DNA of 6,004 nucleotides from Syntrophaceae bacterium UBA4778 (GTDB lineage: Bacteria > Desulfobacterota > Syntrophia > Syntrophales > UBA4778), in contig DHHG01000244.1 in the NCBI GenBank assembly GCA_002403175.1, positions 1-6,004 on the forward strand, given 5' to 3'. The first letter of the stretch is position 1; every line of letters starts with the position of its first letter. The position numbers and the translations under genes were made by a program. This document shows positions 1-5,015 of the stretch, one piece after another. The notes below the pieces were generated by a model. That model searched no databases and was not told the DNA's origin. It saw only the letters and a program-made list of their open reading frames with translations.

Positions 1-184
1 TTTTGACATTTTTGACCTCGCTGCTTTTGAACATTTTTAATTGCAAGAATGCTTCAGCGGAAAGGATACCGGCTCTGAATCATTATTTGTATTGGGCTTA
101 ATTCGAAATCACTCTTATTTTCATTTAGAGTTATAATAAGATGTTGCCATCGTCAAGTATTAGCTTCTGTTCACAAATGGTCTA
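1..184. other. Leader region before the hydrolase gene, no complete gene seen
   Basis: This AT-rich stretch holds no complete gene that I can support. One forward frame is open from base 3 to a TAA at 99-101 (about 32 codons), and another is open from the edge to a TAA at 38-40. Either could be the tail of an upstream gene or chance. A TTGACA-like box sits at 3-8, but nothing resembling a -10 box lies at the right distance from it. The best promoter element is the -10 box at 132-137, listed separately. Confidence 0.5.
132..137 (+). promoter_or_regulatory. Putative -10 box (TATAAT) upstream of the hydrolase
   Basis: A perfect TATAAT lies at 132-137, about 60 bases before the likely start codon of the hydrolase. 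No good -35 box is seen 16-18 bases upstream (the bases at about 109-114 read TCACTC), and there is no TG extension. Transcription from here would begin near base 144 and give a leader of about 55 bases. The region is AT-rich, so a chance match is possible. Confidence 0.35.
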
Positions 185-199
185 TTGTATATTCATGAA

Positions 200-1039
200 A
201 TGAAGCACAGGAATATTCAAGAAACTTATATCCATGTGCGCAATATCGATATTCGGTACTTATCAATCGGAGGAAAAGGCAGCCCGGTTATTCTTCTCCA
301 TGGCCTAGGCGCGTCCGCCGAGATATGGGAAAAGAATTTCGAGGTCCTTTCGCGCACGCACCGGATTTTTGTCCCCGATCTACCGGGCTTCGGACGTTCC
401 GAATATCCGAATACGGATCTGCTTTCTGAGTTCTATCTATTTCTTGAGGAATTCCGAAAGGCACTCTGCCTTGATAAATTCGCTATCATTGGTCAATCTC
501 TGGGCGGAGGTATCGCATTGCAATATGCGATACATTTTTCCGACAGGGTCAGCAGACTCGTTCTAGTCGGTAGCGCTGGTTTGGGGATAGATGTCATTTG
601 GACACTGAAAGCAATGTCACTTCCGTTACTCGGTGAACTATTCTCTTTTCCGAGCCGTCGAAATGTGGAAATATTTTTCAAACTCGCCGTAAAAGATCGA
701 AACCTTATTACGCGATCCTTAATAGATCTTTACTACAGTTATTTTTCCAAACCGGGATTTCAGCGCTACCTGCTTAAAGTAGTCCGTTCTCTGGTTAACA
801 TTCACGGCGCACGGCGTGAAGTTGTGAATCCAATCATCAGAAACCTTCATTTGCTCACCATGCCTGTCCTGATCGCCTGGGGTGTTGATGACAAGGTTCT
901 TCCGATCAGCCAGGGTCGATTCGGTCACGATCAGATTTCCGGTTCCGTTTTTCATGAATTCTTAGATTGCGGGCATCTTCCTTTCTTCGAAAAGCCTGAG
1001 GCATTTAACAGAATTGCCCTGGATTTCCTTATGGATTGA
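200..1039 (+). CDS. Alpha/beta hydrolase (MhpC/BphD-like fold), substrate unknown
   Basis: This is a single-domain cytoplasmic alpha/beta hydrolase. Counting from an in-frame TTG at 185 (284 residues), the oxyanion-loop motif HG is at residues 39-40, the nucleophile elbow GQSLGG puts the catalytic serine at 105, WGVDDKVLP gives the acid (Asp236), and CGHLPFFEKP gives His264. The triad is therefore complete and spaced as in C-C hydrolases, esterases and haloperoxidase-like members. The cap region, about residues 135-215, is aromatic and basic. I prefer ATG 200 (279 residues) over TTG 185. Neither has a clear Shine-Dalgarno sequence. No signal peptide or membrane segment is seen. The gene converges on the flavoprotein gene, and no operon partner lies downstream. 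The family covers esterases, lactonases, C-C bond hydrolases and dehalogenases. Exosortase loci also carry hydrolases of this fold, but nothing here singles out a substrate. The fold assignment is firm; the reaction is not known. Confidence 0.93.
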   Translation: MKHRNIQETYIHVRNIDIRYLSIGGKGSPVILLHGLGASAEIWEKNFEVLSRTHRIFVPDLPGFGRSEYPNTDLLSEFYLFLEEFRKALCLDKFAIIGQSLGGGIALQYAIHFSDRVSRLVLVGSAGLGIDVIWTLKAMSLPLLGELFSFPSRRNVEIFFKLAVKDRNLITRSLIDLYYSYFSKPGFQRYLLKVVRSLVNIHGARREVVNPIIRNLHLLTMPVLIAWGVDDKVLPISQGRFGHDQISGSVFHEFLDCGHLPFFEKPEAFNRIALDFLMD

Positions 1040-1054
1040 GAGATCGCCGCTACT

Positions 1055-1079
1055 AAAAACAAGCTGCCACGCGCTTGTT
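1055..1079 (-). terminator. Putative intrinsic terminator of the flavoprotein gene
   Basis: Read on the minus strand, a 7-bp stem (AACAAGC paired with GCTTGTT, arms at 1073-1079 and 1058-1064) encloses an 8-base loop. It is followed by a run of five T, two of them inside the stem. It lies about 70 bases past the stop of the flavoprotein gene. The stem has only three G-C pairs, so it would be a modest terminator. In the plus direction no T-run follows, so it would not serve the hydrolase. A 7-base direct repeat, CGCTACT, flanks the hairpin at 1048-1054 and 1080-1086. The rest of the 1040-1150 gap holds nothing else that I recognise. Confidence 0.4.
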
Positions 1080-1150
1080 CGCTACTTTAAGAGCTTTAGA
1101 AAAGGCTTGCGTTCTGCATTGCCGTATTCTCAGCTCCCATACAGCCCCGT

Positions 1151-2740
1151 TTATTTTCTCAGCGCATCCTCGGATGCGCTCTTGCCGGCTAAACGACCGG
1201 ACGGAATCGCAAACGCCAACGACGCCAAAAATGCCGCATTCTCGCCTGCCGCATATAAACCGGGAATCGAATCCCCATGTTTGTTCAGAACCCGAAATTT
1301 TTTGTCAACGACAAGACCTCCCCAGGTATTGAACACAATGCCGCAGGGCTGTCCGATTCCATAGAATGGTGGGGTGCGGATCGGATGCATATAATGAGGT
1401 TCTTTCCAATAATCGATATCTTCCTTAAGATCGCAAAGCTCATTATAGCGGTTGACCGTCTTGCTCAACGCATCAGGATTCAGGGCTAACAGTGTAGCCA
1501 ATTCCGGAATGGAATTTGCTTTTTTTATAATCCCATTGGCGAGGAACTTATCAAATTGTTCATCCCACCAGAAACATGGGTATTCGCGCCCAACTGGTAT
1601 GAACTTTTTGATAATATCATCCCTGTTGATGCAGTTTCTGTCGAAGAGGCTGAAGCAGGTCTCATTGGCCTCGTCCCCACTCGATACCACCTGGTTTCTG
1701 CAATAATCCAAATCCTGCGCTTCATTAAAAAAGCGTTCAGCAATCAAATTTACTTTCAATGATTTTTGTCGAAAGAGCTGGCCCGGCATCATATAGTAAA
1801 GTGCCGGTTTTATAGACTCCTGCTTGACATGACGCAGTGCGTCACCATCCCGGCACTCAAATTTATCCATTGCTCTCAGATCCGCTCCGAGCGCCTGAGC
1901 CATGCGAATACCATCACCGGTCGCCCCTGGAAATCCCATGGGACGCGGTCCGGATTTGTCCCGTCGAATGATCGTGTACTTATTCATCATATCGATATTG
2001 GCATAAAAACCACCCGTCGTCAGCACAACTGATTTGGCTCTGATATACATTATTTTGTTATCGCTATTCGCCGCAACCCCAACAGCCTTGTTGCCGTCCT
2101 TTACAATCGCGATTGCCGGAGACTCGATAAGGATTTTGATTCCAAGGGCACGTGCCTTGCGCTCCAAATTCCGGATAATAAAACCACCATTGTACATATG
2201 TAAGGAGTTCCAGTCTTCCTCCGGTTTTTCAAGCCGGTCGGCAGTTCCATCCTGAGCTTCGATAACGACCCTGGCCTCAGAAGAACTTATGCAGGAAGCC
2301 GAATTGCAAATGGAAGAGAATTGATTCGCATGTTGCTCCATAGATATTTCAGGCTTACCGATTCTTTTCGGTACTCGTCTTCCATAAGTGTCAAGCACTC
2401 GATTGGCCAGAGAGCTGTCTCCGCCGCAGTACGGATTCTTCTCCAGAATAAGAACCTGTGCACCGGCTTCTTTAGCTGCAATTGCCGCACTCAGACCGGC
2501 TCCTCCCCCTCCGACCACGACCACATCTGTCACGATGTTCCACTTGGCTGGTACTGAAACCGGCTTCAGTGGTTCGGCATTTGCGAAGCTTTCAACGCTA
2601 CCTGATTTTACATTTAACGTCGTTGCTGCCGTTTTCGACAGTGCATCAACTTCGGCTAAAACGGATGACGCTCCAATGCCGATAATAGCACCCTTCATGA
2701 AGGATCTCCTCGAAATCTTCCATTTCGTATTTTCTGACAT
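1151..2740 (-). CDS. Tat-exported FAD-dependent oxidoreductase (fumarate reductase flavoprotein / FAD_binding_2 family)
   Basis: This 529-residue flavoprotein is probably exported folded to the periplasm. Residues 10-16 read SRRSFMK, a near-perfect twin-arginine motif, followed by a hydrophobic stretch at 17-29. The mature part opens with the FAD-binding GxGxxG (residues 77-82, within VVVVGGGGAG) and the ribose-binding acid at E100. GGFYAN (243-248), PGATGDGIRMAQALGA (271-286), ERFFNE (335-340) and the C-terminal FAD loop GLYAAGE (494-500) complete the family signature. There is no CxxCH heme motif and no FMN-binding domain, so it is not a flavocytochrome and needs a separate electron partner, which is not visible here. 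The fumarate-binding residues of classical members appear to be replaced (see findings), so the substrate is probably another unsaturated acid or a ketone. Ten cysteines are present. The ATG at 2740 is chosen because it includes the twin arginines. Its best Shine-Dalgarno match (GAGAGG) is rather far away, at 11 bases. The gene appears monocistronic. Confidence 0.93.
   Translation of the reverse strand: MSENTKWKISRRSFMKGAIIGIGASSVLAEVDALSKTAATTLNVKSGSVESFANAEPLKPVSVPAKWNIVTDVVVVGGGGAGLSAAIAAKEAGAQVLILEKNPYCGGDSSLANRVLDTYGRRVPKRIGKPEISMEQHANQFSSICNSASCISSSEARVVIEAQDGTADRLEKPEEDWNSLHMYNGGFIIRNLERKARALGIKILIESPAIAIVKDGNKAVGVAANSDNKIMYIRAKSVVLTTGGFYANIDMMNKYTIIRRDKSGPRPMGFPGATGDGIRMAQALGADLRAMDKFECRDGDALRHVKQESIKPALYYMMPGQLFRQKSLKVNLIAERFFNEAQDLDYCRNQVVSSGDEANETCFSLFDRNCINRDDIIKKFIPVGREYPCFWWDEQFDKFLANGIIKKANSIPELATLLALNPDALSKTVNRYNELCDLKEDIDYWKEPHYMHPIRTPPFYGIGQPCGIVFNTWGGLVVDKKFRVLNKHGDSIPGLYAAGENAAFLASLAFAIPSGRLAGKSASEDALRK
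1161..1180. repeat. Perfect 9-bp inverted repeat at the 3' end of the flavoprotein gene
   Basis: AGCGCATCC and GGATGCGCT pair over nine bases with only two bases between them, or eight pairs with a four-base loop. It lies inside the last coding codons of the flavoprotein gene and ends seven bases before the TAA. No T-run follows on either strand, so it is not a standard intrinsic terminator. It could protect the mRNA 3' end or pause polymerase or ribosomes. It is the most stable short hairpin I saw in the window. Confidence 0.6.
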
Positions 2741-2956
2741 TCCTATTTTCGCCTCTCACCGAAGCACCAGAGGGCACCCCGGCATAAGTCGCTCTCATTC
2801 TTTGCTTGATCTGCTAACGAAACTCTCAGAAAAAAAACGAGAGACATAAGACAACTAAATTGCATCACGTTTGAGTCTGCGATACGAGAAAAGACAGATC
2901 TTTTTCTTAGACCGGAAACCACACTCAATCATTATTTAAATCGGAATTCTACGTTA

Positions 2957-2985
2957 TTGAAATCGGGATGGAAGACAATTACGAT
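2957..2985 (+). promoter_or_regulatory. Sigma70-type promoter for the small membrane protein
   Basis: TTGAAA at 2957-2962 (five of six to TTGACA) is followed, after exactly 17 bases, by TACGAT at 2980-2985, which keeps the most conserved T, A, A and T of the -10 box. Transcription would start near 2992 and leave a leader of about 49 bases before the ATG at 3041. The match also argues that the in-frame TTG at 2957 is part of the -35 box rather than a start codon. Confidence 0.55.
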
Positions 2986-3025
2986 AATTTATATTCGACC
3001 ATTCTGTTTGAAAATCAATATCTAT

Positions 3026-3030
3026 AAGGA
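3026..3030 (+). promoter_or_regulatory. Ribosome binding site that decides the start at 3041
   Basis: AAGGA at 3026-3030 lies ten bases before ATG 3041. It directly abuts another ATG at 3031, which is in a different frame and too close to be used. The spacing therefore favours 3041 and the 76-residue product. Confidence 0.55.
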
Positions 3031-3040
3031 ATGTACGCCT

Positions 3041-3271
3041 ATGCCGATGCCATTCAATTTGTTTGCTATGTTAAACGGCGGCTTCGCTATGGTAGCTCCG
3101 GCAAATTCCCAATCGGCTCTCGATACCTCTACTGCGAAAAATCCATTAGAACTTCTGATCTTCAATCAGCTGCCCGTTTCCGACCCGACCTTTATAGCCG
3201 TTATTGGACTGGCCTTTATTTTGATAGCAGTACTCTGGCGCAAAGTCATTCCAGGCAATTCAATGGAATAG
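3041..3271 (+). CDS. Small single-span membrane protein with a PEP-CTERM-like tail
   Basis: This is a 76-residue protein that I do not recognise from any named family. Residues 5-26 are mildly hydrophobic and end in small residues (APANSQSA), which could be a weak signal peptide, but the N-terminus lacks the usual positive charges. A polar, helical middle part follows. The C-terminal part is PVSDPT (45-50), a hydrophobic span (51-66), the basic pair RK (67-68) and an eight-residue tail. That order copies the exosortase sorting signal (PVPEPT-like motif, membrane helix, basic cluster), with Ser-Asp in place of Pro-Glu and a longer tail than usual. It has its own promoter and ribosome binding site, and its codon use looks normal. 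It converges on the Crp/Fnr gene with three bases between the stops. It could instead be an ordinary bitopic membrane peptide. An in-frame TTG at 2957 would lengthen it by 28 residues, but this is less likely. Confidence 0.6.
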   Translation: MPMPFNLFAMLNGGFAMVAPANSQSALDTSTAKNPLELLIFNQLPVSDPTFIAVIGLAFILIAVLWRKVIPGNSME

Positions 3272-3276
3272 TTTTT
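3248..3276 (+). terminator. Weak intrinsic terminator overlapping the small gene's stop
   Basis: ATTCCA (3248-3253) can pair with TGGAAT (3264-3269) around a ten-base loop, and five T follow at 3272-3276. The stem is short and AT-rich, so termination would be partial at best. The structure includes the last codons of the small gene, and its T-run overlaps the stop codon of the convergent regulator gene. Confidence 0.3.
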
Positions 3277-3958
3277 AAGCAAGCTCTCTCACAAATTCAG
3301 GCTTCAATTGGATATACCGGCTTTGCATTTCTATATAACCGTCCTTCTGCCATCTGTTCATGATTCTGGTGACGGTCTCTCTCGTCAAACCGGACATATT
3401 TGCGATATCGTTATGCGTTAGTTTTATTTTTAACATAACCCCTTCCTCTTGATTCTCTCCGTATTCGTGCATTAATTTGATAAAGAGCATCTGCATGCGC
3501 TGATTCGCATTATTCAGGTTTAGCATTTTAATGCAATCAACACTCTCGCGAAACCGGCTGCATAGAAGCTTTAAGAGATTATCCAGAACTTTGGGATGCG
3601 ATCTGAAAAGAATATAAAAATCCTCTTTTGACATAATAGAGATAAGGGAATCGGAAACTGCCATTACGCGCGCCTGCGTCGTTTTGCCATCTATCAAAGA
3701 GACCTCACCAAATGTATCACCTGCGCCATGTATGCTGAGGACGATCTCTTTGCCATCTTCGGTAGTTTGAATAACCTTCACCCTGCCCTTCAGAATGATA
3801 TACATGAACTTATTTGTGTCCTCTTCCCGAAGAATGATTTCACCTTTTTTGATCCGCTTCATAAACATCTTATCGCGAATGGATGCAATTTCACTATCAT
3901 CCAGATTATCGAAAAGAGGTATTCTCCCTAAAATGTCCGTTTCGGAATTTGTTTTCAT
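3275..3958 (-). CDS. Crp/Fnr-family transcriptional regulator
   Basis: This 227-residue regulator has the usual two-domain form. A cyclic-nucleotide-binding-type beta barrel spans about residues 13-125, with the typical GDTFGEVSLIDG stretch at 80-91. A long dimer helix follows at about 126-155, and a winged helix-turn-helix at about 170-220. The recognition helix reads TRETVTRIMNRW (192-203). R193, E194 and R198 match the three DNA-contacting residues of Crp, so a TGTGA-like half-site is more likely than the Fnr TTGAT. The Arg-Ser pair that holds the cAMP phosphate in Crp is Thr-Gln here (94-95), and the N-terminal cysteine cluster of Fnr is absent, so the signal is unknown. The gene lies 67 bases after the methyltransferase gene on the same strand and could be cotranscribed with it. 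A small dyad upstream may be an autoregulatory site. The ribosome binding site is weak (GGAAC). Confidence 0.93.
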   Translation of the reverse strand: MKTNSETDILGRIPLFDNLDDSEIASIRDKMFMKRIKKGEIILREEDTNKFMYIILKGRVKVIQTTEDGKEIVLSIHGAGDTFGEVSLIDGKTTQARVMAVSDSLISIMSKEDFYILFRSHPKVLDNLLKLLCSRFRESVDCIKMLNLNNANQRMQMLFIKLMHEYGENQEEGVMLKIKLTHNDIANMSGLTRETVTRIMNRWQKDGYIEMQSRYIQLKPEFVRELA

Positions 3959-3980
3959 AAATATTTGTTCCGACTAAATT

Positions 3981-3993
3981 GATATGGAATATC
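3981..3993. promoter_or_regulatory. Candidate operator upstream of the Crp/Fnr gene
   Basis: GATAT and ATATC form a perfect 5-3-5 dyad in the 67-base gap, 23-35 bases before the regulator's ATG. Autoregulation is common in this family, and the position suits a repressor site. The half-site, however, is not a canonical Crp or Fnr sequence, and the region is AT-rich. Confidence 0.25.
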
Positions 3994-4025
3994 GCTGATA
4001 CTGCTTTTTCGCAAAGGCTCACACC

Positions 4026-5015
4026 CTATTCCTTCTGCAGAATCAAGCACAGATTCTCCTGATAAAAGCCTCTATGAATAGCGGGACCGTTTTTAATGAG
4101 AAATCTCTCGAATTGGTGGGCCGACGAGAATAACCACCTCAGTCTCCGGACAATGTTTCTTCTCAGATATAACTGAAGACTGCTGACGACGTTCAGGCAC
4201 TCCGATCTTCCGATACTCAGGTCAAACTCATGATAACTGACCCCTCGTCCCCTTCTTAGAAAATCCAGCTCTATTCCTTCCCTATACTCAGTATAATGCT
4301 CCCTGAATCCCTTTCTTTTACTGAAGCGGGCATATTGTATCGCGATATCATCCGGAAGCCAATGAAAGAAAGGCAACATAGAGGTATGGGAATCATGAAA
4401 CCAAAGGCGGTTTGGTGTTTCAATAACACAGAGCAAGCCTTTAGGCGGCAGCGCATTCCAGGCATCCCGTATGGCTTTTATCCTCTCGCATACCGTCATA
4501 TGCTCCAGAGCAGCATAGAAGATAATCCAATCGTAGTCCATTCCAGAAGCTAGCCTACCAATATCTGCTCCGTTATGAACCAGTAATCTCGGCTGCAAAC
4601 CGTAAATTTGACACCGATCCTCGGCCACTCGAATGCTTCGACTTTCAATATCGATTCCGGTGATGCTGGCACCCTGTTCAGCCATGGCCACGGTAGAACA
4701 TCCCGTACCGGAACCAATTTCCAATATATTGGTTCCCTTCAAGGATCGAACAGAACTCATCCATGGGATAAAAATGCTCCGGTGTCTTTCCAGTCTATTG
4801 ATAAGGTGCTCATCCAAATCGCTGACGCCGGCAGCACTTTTTAAATAGAGATTAGTGTCTATCCCGAAACAATTATGCGGCTGTGAAAAATAATTTTTCA
4901 CTAAGGATCTTTTGATTTCAGCCAGACCATACGGATCAATGTCTCTGAAATGTCTGGCAATATCGGAAGGAACCTGCCTCCTCATCATTTTTGATGTGAT
5001 TTCCCGTGCATTCAT
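4026..5015 (-). CDS. Class I SAM-dependent methyltransferase, glycan-locus type
   Basis: This 329-residue enzyme has a Rossmann-type methyltransferase core. Motif I, ILEIGSGTG, is at 97-105. The acidic end of strand 2 is GIDI at 120-123. The motif corresponding to the end of strand 4 is YDWIIFYAALEHM (161-173), which identifies a type-11/12-like fold. An N-terminal extension of about 90 residues, and a C-terminal part beginning ETPNRLWFHDSH, distinguish it from minimal enzymes. That ETPNRL...HWLP layout is common in methyltransferases of polysaccharide loci. Residues 283-296 are rich in arginine with interspersed hydrophobics and may touch the membrane. The start codon overlaps the stop of the upstream glycosyltransferase gene (ATGA), and a good Shine-Dalgarno sequence, AAGGGG at 5023-5028, lies seven bases before the ATG. 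The two products are thus probably made together. The acceptor (a sugar hydroxyl or a lipid-linked glycan) cannot be told from the sequence. Confidence 0.92.
   Translation of the reverse strand: MNAREITSKMMRRQVPSDIARHFRDIDPYGLAEIKRSLVKNYFSQPHNCFGIDTNLYLKSAAGVSDLDEHLINRLERHRSIFIPWMSSVRSLKGTNILEIGSGTGCSTVAMAEQGASITGIDIESRSIRVAEDRCQIYGLQPRLLVHNGADIGRLASGMDYDWIIFYAALEHMTVCERIKAIRDAWNALPPKGLLCVIETPNRLWFHDSHTSMLPFFHWLPDDIAIQYARFSKRKGFREHYTEYREGIELDFLRRGRGVSYHEFDLSIGRSECLNVVSSLQLYLRRNIVRRLRWLFSSAHQFERFLIKNGPAIHRGFYQENLCLILQKE

Larger units (their letters stand above)
2741..3040. other. Divergent intergenic region, 300 bases
   Basis: This gap separates the leftward flavoprotein gene from the rightward small membrane-protein gene, so it should carry promoters for both. 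A good promoter for the rightward gene is listed separately. For the leftward gene I could not find a convincing -35/-10 pair. Other visible features are a run of eight A at 2830-2837 between short CTCTC and GAGAG arms, and a 40-codon leftward frame ending two bases before the flavoprotein ATG (see findings). I see no clean Crp-type or Fnr-type dyad. Confidence 0.6.

Noticed and set aside
3..101. Open forward frame at the left edge ending in TAA at 99-101
   Set aside because: About 32 codons without a clear start or ribosome site and without recognisable protein features. It could be the tail of a gene outside the window, but it cannot be supported.
242..253. Perfect 12-base palindrome AATATCGATATT near the start of the hydrolase
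   Set aside because: It is fully explained by codons for Asn-Ile-Asp-Ile. Similar ATCGATAT strings recur at other coding places in the window, so it looks like base-composition chance.
1014..1364. A 116-codon forward frame across the hydrolase-flavoprotein junction
   Set aside because: It overlaps the conserved C-terminal ends of both genes in the wrong frame or strand and has no recognisable features.
2823..2843. CTCTC-A8-GAGAG structure in the divergent region
   Set aside because: The T-run on the minus strand falls in the loop rather than after the stem, and the stem has only five pairs, so it is not a terminator.
2388..2849. A 153-codon forward frame antisense to the start of the flavoprotein gene
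   Set aside because: It is opposite clear FAD-binding coding sequence and its product is low-complexity Ser/Pro/Thr-rich, as expected of a shadow frame.
3031..3363. A 110-codon forward frame overlapping the small membrane-protein gene
   Set aside because: Its ATG directly abuts the AAGGA ribosome site, its product is rich in Arg, Tyr and Ser without domain-like features, and it runs deep into the antisense of the regulator gene. The frame at 3041 has better spacing and a credible membrane segment.
3979..3992. Fnr-like site starting with TTGAT before the regulator gene
   Set aside because: The second half reads AATAT rather than ATCAA, and the regulator's recognition helix resembles Crp rather than Fnr.
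4667..4682. Sigma54-like TGGCAC element
   Set aside because: The -24 part matches, but the -12 part reads TCAGC rather than TTGCA, and it lies inside the methyltransferase coding region.
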